Source: Sclerotinia nivalis | Taxonomy: Eukaryota; Ascomycota; Leotiomycetes; Helotiales; Sclerotiniaceae | Reading direction: 5' to 3' | Assembly: GCA_029531795.1 (NCBI GenBank) | Contig: JAPEIS010000009.1 | Coordinates: 2,356,001 to 2,420,000 of the forward strand | Length of the DNA stretch: 64,000 nucleotides | Shown here: positions 24,324 to 35,500 of the stretch, one piece after another | Position numbering within the stretch: position 1 is the first letter of the stretch | How the letters are laid out: every line of letters begins with the position of its first letter | Notes under the pieces: model-generated | What the model saw: only the letters and a program-made list of their open reading frames with translations | What the model was told of the DNA's origin: nothing | The model's database searches: none | Translations under genes and position numbers: made by a program

Positions 24324-26019
24324 TTATCTCATCTTCCATGTTTGAGAATTGGTAGCCTCTTCCCCATCGAACTTCCAGTCCACACCAATAGCCAGAGCTC
24401 TTGAATAATCATCCGCAACCAGATATTCTAACTCTCCACTAATTTGTTCGCCCGCTTTATGCTCCTTCGATTGTTCTTTGATATTGTCGATGAGCAACAC
24501 ACCTTGTTTCCAATGTGTCACCTTGGCTTTAGGACCTGTTGTGAATGCTACCCCCTTCTTTCCTTCCTTTGCCCACTCCTCGGCCTTTGCATTCACCGGA
24601 ACTTCATCTGTTCGCGTGGGTAAGAAAAAGCTATCGAACCAAATCATGAAGCCATCCAATGCATCGATGTCTTGAGTAAGCTTTGTCTCCCACTTTCTCC
24701 TGAAAGTAAGATCTTTAACAGTGGTTGTGTGCAAGCTTAATTGCAAGAATGGAAAAGGCTCGCCACAGATCGTACTAGCTGGCATATCAAGGACTTGAGC
24801 ATCCTCATGAATTCCGGCTTGCATCGCTTTCATGTCGAATCCATAAACATCTCTCCAGAAATCAATGTGGTCGGCCACATAATCCGGATCAGCCACAGGA
24901 GCAACCCACATGTTCATATGACTTGGAACCATTAATCCATTAGGCTTCAGGTACTTGTCTCGAGCCCAGATGACACTGTCGAGCATGGCTTCATACAACA
25001 AGCAATAACCCATCCATTCACTAACAATAATATCCACATGTTCAACAGGAAGATTGACTTCCTCAACTTTACCCTTGAGTAAAGTGATTTTATCCGCGAA
25101 GCCGTTGTTGAAAATGTTCTCACGGGCTTTCTCAATGATGTCCGAGTTATCAACACCGATCACTCGAGCAGCACCAGCTTTGACACAGAACATGCTGAGA
25201 ATACCTGTGCCACAGCCTACATCTAAAACAGTTTTTCCTGCGAAGAGAGACTTGTTATTATAGATGAAGTCACGATAGGAATCGGTGCGAACAGTATCTT
25301 TCAACATAGTTTCATGAATATCTGAAAGGCGTTAGTCAGGCCGTATTGAAGGTGGCGGATATCTGACCGTTGTATGAATAAGAAGTAAAGTAATGGCTAT
25401 CATCATCTCGCTTTTCCTCCTTTTTGGTTGCAGATGGGCCTGCAGATTTGTTCCAGCGCTCATCCAGAGTTTCATTGACAGTGTTTCTGTAATTTTCAAA
25501 TTGCGATTGAATCCTTCTGAGCTCTTCTTCTAATTCGGATACACGCGTGACGAGAGGTCCAGATTCGACCTCCTTACCATTTCCCGCGCCGTTATTTTGT
25601 TCGACGACATCAGGAAGGTCATCAAGGCAGAAAAGAAAAGCATCATCCTCCAGAACTGGTTTAAGATATTTATCATCTTCTAAGTCGGCCTTGGAGACAC
25701 TTTGAGAAGGCTTTTCACCATTTTGAGTCTTGGATCTTAGGTAATTGGTAAGTTTGATACTGCCGTAGAAGTCCAGGCCTAGGTTTTGTCTGACTTCTAG
25801 AAAATCAAAGCCGTATTTCTCCTTGCAATGTTGAACCATTGCAAGCATATCGGAGAAGACTTCATCATCTAATAATGATACAAATTGATTTTGTTCTTCC
25901 TCCTCAGGCTCAGCATCTTCCCATCCTTCATCATCCTTCAAATCAAGGATATCAGATGCCTCAGAACTACCGGAATCAGATGGAGCATACTTCTCGATAT
26001 CCGGGACTTGGCTAGACAT
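24324..26019 (-). CDS. PRMT3: Protein arginine N-methyltransferase 3 (RmtB/PRMT3)
   Basis: Type I arginine methyltransferase that dimethylates proteins using SAM. In yeasts and animals PRMT3 acts on ribosomal protein S2 in the cytosol. Exons 26019-25368 and 25321-24324 give 549 residues. The N-terminus is acidic, followed by a region with QHCKEKYGFDFL that matches the second half of the PRMT3 C2H2 finger; the usual N-terminal CxxC pair is not seen. A helix with GSIKLTNYLR follows. The catalytic part has motif I VLDVGCGTG (249-257), the double-E loop SEWMGYCLLYEAML and the THW motif (VTHWKQ). The 46-bp intron falls inside YND|IHETMLKD; without it both halves look truncated. It is divergent from the Mo25 gene, with about 700 bp between. 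Confidence 0.94.
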
Positions 26020-26737
26020 TTTTGTATGGTTTGATATTGAATTTTCAGGCTTTCGTTAGAAGATAACAACAATGGTGACTTTGGTAAAATAACGAAATAT
26101 CAAATGCAAATCTTCAATTCCCATCAACTAGGAAAATATCTAGATTTTTTTTCGTGTGGGATATGGATTTTTTTTTTAAATAATTCACTATCAGCACGTG
26201 CTTTTGTACGATAAGAATTGAGTATGAAAGTGGGAATGCAATCCAAGGGAGTGAGGATGAGACAGGTAAGTCATGGATTATCATATATGAATATGTTTAG
26301 CATGTAAATTTAGCATTGTTCATCTCAAGAAGAGGTTGAGTGAAGAAAATATACGTACATTTTGAAGCTTCATGTCTCTCTTATCAAAATCTTGACGATA
26401 GAACTTTGGTTGCTGGGGAAATTGACCAGGATTATACGCTTAAACCTCGGTTAAACTCCTAAATATTAATAGACACTCTGCTAAGGATCATGGGAAGTGG
26501 AAGGAAGGTCCTAGGATGAAATCATATTATGATAGCATACAAAATCAACCACGGCTTTCAACTACATATTAAAACTGACATGCTATTGACAGATGATCTC
26601 ATTCATGCTCATGCCAATTTCAAAAGTTATACGGAAAATCCTTGTTGAATGCCAGCACATCGAACTTTGATCAGCCACCGTAAACACCAGAAGAGAAGCT
26701 GAAGATAACCACAAACAAGTTGACCTCGAGCACGAAG
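26020..26737. promoter_or_regulatory. Divergent promoter region (PRMT3 / hymA)
   Basis: The 718-bp interval lies between two divergent start codons. It has T-rich and A-rich tracts near the PRMT3 side (about 26,150-26,185). No specific factor site is claimed. Confidence 0.5.
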
Positions 26738-28029
26738 ATGTCATTTTTATTCGGGCGAAGGCCTCGCCCAAACACGGTGGATTTATCAAAGCAGGCCAAG
26801 GACTTGATATTGAAGCTCGATGGCCCTGGAGGAGCTGCAAAGGTATACTTTTGGCGCATGGGAAGAAGCAGTGAATTGTGGATGAGCTAACGAATGGACA
26901 GGCTGAAGAGCTGGCAAAGGCTCTATCTCAAATGAAATTCATTTTGCAAGGGACACAGGGTAATTTATGCAAAGAAGTTAATTTATTGTCACTTACTGAC
27001 TGCTCCTTAGAAATTGAAAGCACCCCCGAGCAAGTCCACCAGCTTGTAACTGGAATGATTCAGGAAGACCTACTTTACCTCCTTGCCGTAAATCTATATC
27101 GTCTTCCTTTCGAATCGAGAAAAGATGCTCAGGTTATATTTTCTTACGTCCTACGGTTCCGTCCCGCGACAGCATCACCGAAGAGCGAACCTATGGCGCT
27201 TAGTTATGTTATAAATAATAGACCGGAGGTACTGGTTGAGCTATGCAATGGTTACGAGCATAAGGAAAGTGCTACACCTGCTGGGACAGTTCTCCGGGAG
27301 GTTCTGAAGAATGATGCAGCAGCAGCCATCATTCTGTACAATGATATTAAGGAAGGAGATGTTAGCACAAAAGGATTGACTGCAATACAACCCGAAATCA
27401 AGCAGACTGGAGAGGGAGTTTTTTGGAAATTCTTTAATTGGATCGACCAAGGATCATTCGAGGTTGGAGCAGATGCTTTCACAACTTTTAGGGTAGGTAA
27501 TGCAGTCATGTTGGAATGAATAAAGCTAATGCAGGTATAGGAACTGTTAACCAAGCACAAACAAATTGTAGCACAATATTTGGCTACCAATTTCGACCTG
27601 TTTTTCGACAAATACAACAATATTTTAGTCCAATCAGCAAGCTATGTTACCAAAAGACAGTCAATAAAACTTTTGGGTGAGATTCTTTTGGATCGAGCCA
27701 ACTATACAGTCATGACAGCATATGTTGACCGAGGAGAGCATTTAAAGATATGCATGAATCTTCTTCGGGATGAGAGAAAGATGGTACAATATGAAGGGTT
27801 TCATGTTTTTAAAGTCTTTGTGGCGAATCCACATAAATCCATGGCTGTACAGAGAATACTGCTCAATAATCGGGAAAGATTGTTGAATTTCTTGAAACAT
27901 TTCTTAGAAGATCGTACAGAGGATGAACAATTCATTGATGAGAGGGAGTTCTTGATCAAGCAGATAGAGAGAATGCCACCACAACCTGTTGAGCCAGCAC
28001 AAAAGCCAGCACTATTAATGGGACGTTAA
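26738..28029 (+). CDS. hymA: Mo25-like protein, conidiophore development protein HymA
   Basis: Armadillo-like scaffold of the Mo25 family. In yeasts Mo25/Hym1 works in the RAM/MOR network that controls polarity through NDR kinases; in Aspergillus hymA is needed for conidiophore development. Four exons, 26738-26842, 26902-26959, 27011-27492 and 27541-28029, give 377 residues. It starts MSFLFGRRPRPNTVDLSKQA and has EIESTPEQVHQLVTGMIQED, LLYLLAVNLYRLPFESRKD, a GSFEVGADAFTTFRE-type stretch restored by the last intron, YLATNFDLFFDKYN and TLLRDERKMVQYEGFHVFKV-like sequence (here NLLRDERK). It ends ALLMGR. The length is normal for the family (about 340-390). An apparent GTG start at 26878 is inside the first intron and is ignored. 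Confidence 0.95.
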
Positions 28030-28558
28030 AGGGAGAGAAGGCAGAGAGATTGATAGACAGTGATGAGATGAGACATATGGGTGGGCACTGATGGCTGGAT
28101 ACGACATGAGCATAATCATAACCGGAGTTGGGAGCATTAAGGTTTTGAATGAATGGAACAGGGAACAATCATTGTAAACAGCAAAGGCGTTTTGAATCGT
28201 GGGCCTATAAATTACAAACATCATGAAGTCTTAAATAAAGAAACCAAATCGAATAGAATACTATTTTCAGAGATGTTTGTTAATATGAATTCTGTTTTGC
28301 ATTGAAGAAAAGGGAGAAAAGGCTGGTATTTGAGGTGAACTGATCTAAGCCAAGTTGAGGCTAGCGTGTTATCCCAATAACTTGTCAGCCTTTCGCATCC
28401 AATTCAAACGCGACTTGTCAATACACCGAACCACAATTCTGCATCAACAGTTTCACACGAGAAACAAATTAAGAAGTCACAAATTCAAATTTAAATCATT
28501 ATCTAGCCCCATTTATCGAAATTCGCCTGAGCGCCAATTCACATTGGTAATCCTCAAG
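28030..28558. other. Intergenic, no gene seen
   Basis: Spacer between hymA and the SWI/SNF subunit gene, both on the plus strand. It should hold the hymA terminator and the next promoter. No ORF of interest is seen. Confidence 0.5.
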
Positions 28559-30353
28559 ATGCAGGCGCAATACCGTTCCTATCAACAAGGGACGCCTTCA
28601 CGGGCATCTCATGCTGGTGGTAATAGAAGAGGTATAGGTATGTATAATCTCATTATATGTTTTGCGCCATGTCATCTCACATACATTAGTTAACGAGTTC
28701 TACTTTGCGATTAATCTACCATTCTTTTTACTCGGCCATTCATACGGCCAGAACTTTGCTATGCACTGCTTAAAACTTACACGGTCATACATTTGTATTC
28801 TTGGACTAAACTAATGCGCAATTGTAGCACCTGCGACCGCTGCACAAACTAGAGAACAAATGTCGCAACAGCAATATCAACAGCAGCAACAGCAGCTTCT
28901 AAAGCAAAAAGAAGCGGCAAAGAAACGAGCGAGCGAACCTACAGATAAAAATATACCAGATGGTGTAGAGGATGTGATTATTGGGGATGGTGTGCAGAGA
29001 TATAGAGAGCTGAGAGATATTGAGAGAAGGTTGGATGCGACAATGACGAGAAAGAGATTGGATATTCGAGAAAATGTGGATAGGAATGTTAAGGTTTGTT
29101 ATTGAAGGTATGGAAAATCCGGGCAATGCTGATTGTCTATAGAGACATCGAACTTTGAGAATTTGGATCAGTAATACGGTTGAAGATCAGCCTTGGCAAT
29201 CGGATAACACTCTGGATGTGGATGCTTTTGATTTCAGCACGAATATGGACTCTTCGTTTCGCGTCAAGATTGAGGGAAGATTACTCGATGACGATGAGGA
29301 TGATAGTGATGAAAGTGACGACGAAGATGCAACTGAGGAAGATGGAGCGGATTCTATGGATGTGGATAAGAAGAAGAAGACGAAGGGTCCTGGAAGGCTT
29401 TACAAATTGTCACATTTTTTTAAATCTATGACAGTTGACTTCGACCGGAATCAACGAACAAAAGATGGAGCGGATCAGAGCGTGGAGTGGAAGAAACCTA
29501 GCGTTGCGCCAAGTTCCAATAGCCTGCCGGCAGCTGCAGACTTTGACCAATTGGAATTCAAGAGGTCAGGCGATGAAAATTGCAATATTGTCATTAACCT
29601 GGTTCGCGATGAGACACCCGAGAGATTTCAACTAAGTCCTGTTCTCGCAGCTATCTTAGATACTAATGTTGGTACTCGTGAGGAAGTGACAATGGGTATT
29701 TGGAGTTATATCAAAGCTATGGGACTTGCAGACGATGATGAGAAGAGAACTTTTGAGCTTGACGAGAGACTCAAACCGGTATGCTGATTAGTTAATCCCT
29801 CTAATTGTACTAAACTAACACAACATAGCTTTTCCCAGGTCGAGAAAAAGGATATTGGCCCCAACTTGGTGATGCCATCATATCTCACACAACAATCCTC
29901 CAGCCAGTCCGACTTCATTACACCGTCCGCGTAGACAAAGAATTCCACGAAAATCCTCAACCAACCATCTACGACGTCCAAGTAACTGTTGAGGACCCTC
30001 TGAAAGCCGCCCTCGAAGCCGCCACCAGAAACCCCGCTTACGCTGCCAACCTCCTTGAACTTTCAACTCTAGATAAACAACTGGCGGTCATGGTCCGAGC
30101 CATTGCCAATTCCAAATCAAAACATTCATTCTTCGATGGTCTTTCAAAAAATCCTACAGAGTTTATTAGGAAATGGATTAGTTCGCAAAAGAGAGATTTG
30201 GAGATCATTGCTGGGGATGGAATGAGAGGTGGTGGAGAGGATGCTACGAGTGATGAATGGAGGAAGGGTGGTGCGGATGGTGTTTGGGGAAGTAATAATG
30301 TGAAGGAACTTGCTGCTTTGATGATTAGCACGGGTAAGGTCAGGACAGTATAG
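28559..30353 (+). CDS. ssr3: SWI/SNF complex 60-kDa subunit (Ssr3/Snf12, BAF60)
   Basis: Non-catalytic subunit of SWI/SNF-type chromatin remodelling complexes in the nucleus. Exons 28559-28637, 28828-29093, 29143-29778 and 29829-30353 give 501 residues. The N-terminus is short and basic, followed by a Gln-rich stretch (SQQQYQQQQQQLLKQKEAAK). Then come the conserved RELRDIERRLDATMTRKRLD and TLRIWISNTVEDQPWQ, an acidic linker (DDDEDDSDESDDEDATEEDG), and a SWIB domain around 276-345 (FQLSPVLAAILDTNVGTREE, MGIWSYIKAMGLAD, ELDERLKPLFPG). A C-terminal helical region ends in VRTV. LKP|LFPG is joined across the third intron. The first intron (190 bp) is longer than the rest. The domain order and length match the BAF60 family. 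Confidence 0.95.
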
Positions 30354-30801
30354 GTTAGGTTAGGATGGTAAGGGGTTGAGATGGAGGATTTGTTTTTAAC
30401 TATGATATCAAGATGATTGGAGGGAGTTAGGAATCAACGGAAAGAAAAGATGTTCCGTTTGTGTGTAATAGTTATTGTACGGATAAAGTTGGGGATCGCC
30501 AAAGATAGGGGATTAAAATGATAAAAGAGAACAATTATCAGTAGGGCAAAAGTTTTTACATTCAACCTACAGTCAGAATATCCCATTGCATCAAGGAGAT
30601 CCGGAGCCAATTGGTCATTAGATTACCATTGATTGGTCCAATATTCCTAGCTACCCCTGTTCGTACGTCACATTGCAGGCGAGCTCAACCCCTCATTCAA
30701 GCCTTTGCCTATTTGTCAGGGTGCTTTAATATAATAACAACAACACCTCTCTTCATTCCTTCTTTCCTTCCTTTCTCTTATAAAAGTTCATTAGCATACA
30801 A
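30354..30801. other. Intergenic, no gene seen
   Basis: Short tandem spacer. It holds the 3' end of the SWI/SNF gene and, from about 30,740, a pyrimidine-rich leader for the dehydrogenase gene. Confidence 0.5.
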
Positions 30802-32199
30802 ATGAAGAGATCTCTATCTCTTCCACCCGTGATCAAAAATTCAAGATTCTATACCTCTCCAACCTTTTTCCGTTCTTCCTCACTCCTACAGGCGAGGATA
30901 GAGTTTCGAAAGATTAACAGCTCTTTGAACATCGTAAACTCGGGTCCTTTGCAAACTCAATCTCAACCTCAATCTCGAATCACAAACAACTATTCCATTG
31001 CTTCATACACCCAATCTCAAACTCGCACTCACACAAGCACCTCCAACACCTCCCCCAAAAACATAACAAAAATGTCCACCTCCCAACCCCAAACACCTCC
31101 CTCCTTCGCCCCAGGAAACACAGCACTCATCACAGGCGGCGCCTCAGGAATCGGTCTCAGCCTCGCGGAACAATGTATTAAATATGGTATGAATGTTATC
31201 TTGGTAGATAATAATGGAGATGATTTGGGGAAGGCCCAAATGTACTTGACGCAGATGAGTAAGGGGGATCAGCAGGTTGTCGGGTTGATGGTGGATGTTG
31301 GGGGGGTGGAGGAGTGGGAGACGGTGAGGGAGGTAGTGGAGGGGGATTTTGATGGTACGTTTTAAATTTTCTTTTTTTGGTTGGGAGGTTCTTTTGGGTT
31401 TGGGGGTGGGGATGGGGGATGCGTGGTGTTTGATGATTGGTAGTGGCGTTGGTTTTACTATTTTGGGGGAACGGAGGAGAGATCAAGGAGAAGAAGAAAA
31501 AGAAAAAGAAAACTATAACCAAAATATACACAAATAAACTAACACCCCTCCCCAGGAAAACTTCACCTCCTCGCCCTCAACGCCGGCACCTCTCAACGCG
31601 GCTCCTTCGGCGCCCCCACCTCGCACACCTACTTCAGCAAAATCCTAAGCGTCAACCTCTTCGGCGTAATAAACGGCATCAACAATCTCCTCCCATACAT
31701 CACATCGCACACATCTCCATCTTCCATCATCATCACAGGAAGTAAACAAGGAATCACCAACCCCCCCGGAAACCCCGCATATAATTGTTCAAAAGCCGCG
31801 GTAAAAACGCTGGCTGAACATTTATCGTGGGATTTGAGAGAGAAGAAGGAAACGGGTGTGCATTTATTGGTGCCGGGGTGGACGTATACCGGGTTGACGG
31901 GTAGTGGATCTCCGTTTATTGTAAGTGAGAATGGAGGGGAGACAAAGGTTCAGAGAGCGGGATTGGAGAAAAAGCCAAAGGGGGCTTGGTCCGGTGATCA
32001 GGTGGTAGAGTATTTGCAGGAGAAAATGGGTGAGGGGAAATTTTATGTCGTTTGTCCGGATGGGGACGTGACGGAGGAGATGGATCGGAAGAGGATGGCG
32101 TGGGGAGCGGGTGATTTGGTGCAAGGGAGACAGCCGTTGAGTAGGTGGAGGGAGGAATATAAGGAGGAATTTGAGGAGTTTATGAAGAGGGATTTGTAG
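30802..32199 (+). CDS. Short-chain dehydrogenase/reductase, possible mitochondrial leader
   Basis: NAD(P)-dependent SDR of unknown substrate. Exons 30802-31354 and 31556-32199 are joined across a 201-bp intron at FDG|KLHLL, giving 398 residues. Classical motifs are all present: the cofactor loop TGGASGIG (about 110-117), LALNAG, SIIITGSKQG with the catalytic Ser, and YNCSKAAVKTL with the Tyr/Lys pair. The C-terminal part (FYVVCPDGDVTEEMDRKRMAWGAGD region) is typical of fungal SDRs. Residues 1-90 are rich in Ser, Arg and Thr and poor in acidic residues, like a mitochondrial presequence (MKRSLSLPPVIKNSRFYTSP). A second in-frame ATG at 31072 (MSTSQPQ) would give a 308-residue cytosolic form, the usual SDR size. 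Which start is used is unresolved. Confidence 0.88.
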
Positions 32200-32539
32200 G
32201 GTTGGTCCTTAGGGGTAGTTCAGATGGTAGCGAGAAGATTACATAGCCAATTTTGAAGAATTGTTACTACCTACCATGAATTTAATGAGTATGGGTTTTA
32301 ACTATGAAATGGGGTTTATTGTTTGTTTGTATGAATGTACGTATGTATAATGTATATACCTATGCGATCATATAGCCACCATTCCAACTAATATAAATCT
32401 TAATAGAATAGATACAATGCAAATACCTAATGCTCGCTGCATATGCCAAATGCCAATTTCCTAACTACGGTAAACGCCTCGCTTAAGATACAACAGCAAT
32501 GACAGACAAATAACATCAAGCAACTGACCCCGACGTATC
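32200..32539. other. Convergent 3' intergenic region
   Basis: About 340 bp between the ends of the dehydrogenase (+) and glycosyltransferase (-) genes. AT-rich, with no gene visible; probably shared terminators. Confidence 0.5.
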
Positions 32540-35500
32540 CTATCCCTCAAACTTCACATTCCCCCTCTCCCTCTCCCTCTCGACCACAACCTCTCGCTCA
32601 TCACGCCCACTCAAGAAATTAACCTCCTTATCACCCTCCTTCCCCTCCGGCGCCCTCGGAATTCCCTTATCTCTCAAAATCCTGTCATCTTCCAACTCCG
32701 TCGCGACCTCTTTCCTCGGTTGTCCCACTTTCATCAATTCCCCTTCCTGTTTCCTAAATACTTGCTCTTTATCATCTCCCATATCCCCATTTCTCTTCGC
32801 GAGCATCTCTCGCTCCGCCGCGCCTACCCCTTCAAACGCGGCATTTGAACGCCATTTTTTGCGTTCACGCATTACCTTTATGCGGCCCTTTAAACCCAAT
32901 CCGCCATTACGTTTTTTCTCGTCCATTAACTTCCAGACTTGGAGGATGATGGCCCAGCCATGTGTGATTCGCTCTTCTATTTCTTTTTTTGCGGTAGGGT
33001 TGGATGCAAGTTGGTTTACATCGCGTTTGCCTTGGAGGATTCGGGCTCGTCGGATGAAGGCGGTGGGTTGTTTGCTTTTCACTAGTTCTTTGTGCACGCC
33101 CTTTAATGTGTAGCCGAATGGTCCTATGATGGCACTGATATCCTTCAATACGAATCCGGTGAGACCCATTCCTACCCCTTTTACAAATCCTAATGCGCCA
33201 TGGTCCCGAGCTCCAGTATAAGGTTGCACCACTAAACCTGTTACACCATCGTAAATGCCAAAGATGAATTCTTCTCCAGCTGCCTTCAATCCGCTCTTCA
33301 TACCTGTAATTCGGGTTGGACGACGCACTGTAGTGTCGCCATATAGACGAGGAGCATTGTGGAAACCTTGAGCGAGGGCGAGTGCTAAATCCATGGGTGC
33401 ACGAGCTACTGCTTCTGCTGTTTTACCAAAACCGTAACCAATGTCTTTAGCTACTGCTTCGGCTTCATTTGTAGTGGATTCACGGGAGAGCATAGATTGA
33501 TTTTCGATGTTATTAGCAGCTTGTAAATTTTGTTCTTCTCGATTAGCTTGGCTGTATTGGCGAGTTGGTTCACCGCTTGTGGTATGATATGCCATGCCGG
33601 CATTACATGAGGAATCCAAGGCTGCCTCGGGACTCGTATTCTGTGCTTCTGGCAATAAATTCGTGCTTTCAATATTTTTGCTTGGGTCGCCGTCCTCCTT
33701 TTGATGGCTCTCCTCTTGTATCGTCTGATTGTTGAGTGTAGTACTATCGCCACTCTTTCGAGAATATGTTTTCTTCTCATTAAGAGTACTTCCACTTCCA
33801 CTTTTCCGTATATCTTCCGATTTCCTCTTCTTCCTTCCTTCATGCATACTTCTCCTTTTTATCGTCTTTCTGACCTTGAATGGTATACCACCGACGCCAG
33901 CAGCAACCCCCGTAACCGTACCTGTAACAGCGGTTGTAACACCACTAATAGGCTCGCCTGGTCCTTCGAAATCATTCCACTCATGATGTCTAATGAGCCT
34001 TAATTGTTTCCAGGTAATTTGCTTCCTCTCAACCAGCAATTCGGCAGCCAGTGCACTTAATCGCAGATTAGTACCTTTCATGGTCCAGACCGCCACTCGA
34101 TCTTCCAGAATAGAACAACGCATAGAATGTTCGCCTCGGAGAGTAAGACTTCGATGGAATGACTTGACCGCATTCTGTGCACCATCACCTTCAGCCTCAA
34201 TATCCTTGGCAATCTTCTCCACTGCTTCTCTGGCTTTATCCGTCAAACACTGCTTGATACCTTCAGCTAATTTATCAGCTGTTAATTCCTTGTACGGAAC
34301 AGGATCTGCTCCAGCTCCTGAGCTACCAATCATAGATCCCCAGAATTGTTGATCTCCAAAGAATGGAACGATCATGGTTGGCTTTCCACATTTGAGACCA
34401 ATGGCTGTGGTTCCAGCACCGCCATGATGCACCACTGCCTTAACTCTTGGAAAGAGCCAATCATGCGGTGTATTTTCGAGCATGAACACATTATCGGGTG
34501 TATTCTCACCACCAAGGCCACCCCATCCTTTTGATACCAATGCTCTTACTCCAGCTTTTTTTACGGCTTCAAAAATCATTTCTGTAAATTTATCAGGATC
34601 ATCAACAACGATAGAACCAAAACCAATATAGACTGGTGGCTCTCCATCTTCAAGAAATTTGGTAAGATCATCCGGTGGTGTGAATGTATCTGCAAGATCA
34701 AGAAAAACGAAACCAGCAATATCAATTTCTGGTCCCCAATCTTTCGGTTTTGGTACGAGTCCAGGTGACCAGAGGTACGTATATGGAACTTTAAGGCGGT
34801 AAAGTTGACCTGGAGCCCATAATGTTGATACAGGTTCCAGACCTAAAGTCTTTACTCTGAAATTGTTGACTAGATCACCAAGTCCTTGCCAAGTCATCAT
34901 TTCCACCAACGGGTAAGACATAAAATTTGTGTATCCTGGATCCACATTTGTTTTCTTGATATTGGCCAAAGGATGTGGAAATGCTTGCGTTGGAGTATAT
35001 GGGAATGTGAACATGAGATGTAGAGGTACACCTAGTCGTTCGGCGCAATGGACGTGTGCGAAACTTGGAGGATTTGCAATAATAGCATCCGCAACAAATG
35101 GTGCTCTATCTCCCATCATCTTAAGATTTCTAACATCTTTCTCTTCGTCCGTAGCATTGATGCAAGCTCTCCAGAAGCCTTCAAACATTTCTGCCATCTG
35201 TTCCCTTCGTCTCCCAACTTCACCTTTCTTGAGAGTATCCATCGTCGGTATCATTCCTGGATTCTTAACCATAAACGCCATGAGTTCCGCAGGATCCCCA
35301 CCAACAGAGAAAAATTCCAAACCAGAATCTTTCTGAACAAAATCTCGAAACGCGGGATGTGTTGCTATTCTCACCCTATGTCCATACTCCTTCAAACTCT
35401 TTCCCAACTTCAAAAATGGTTGAATATCGCCACGACTTCCTATAACCATTACAACAATATTCAACCTAGGTCTGGGCAAATCTGAAGTGACTGTGTCTTC

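Noticed and set aside
26878..27519. Alternative start of the Mo25 gene at 26878
   Set aside because: It is a GTG inside the first intron; the ATG at 26738 with the MSFLFG family N-terminus is correct.
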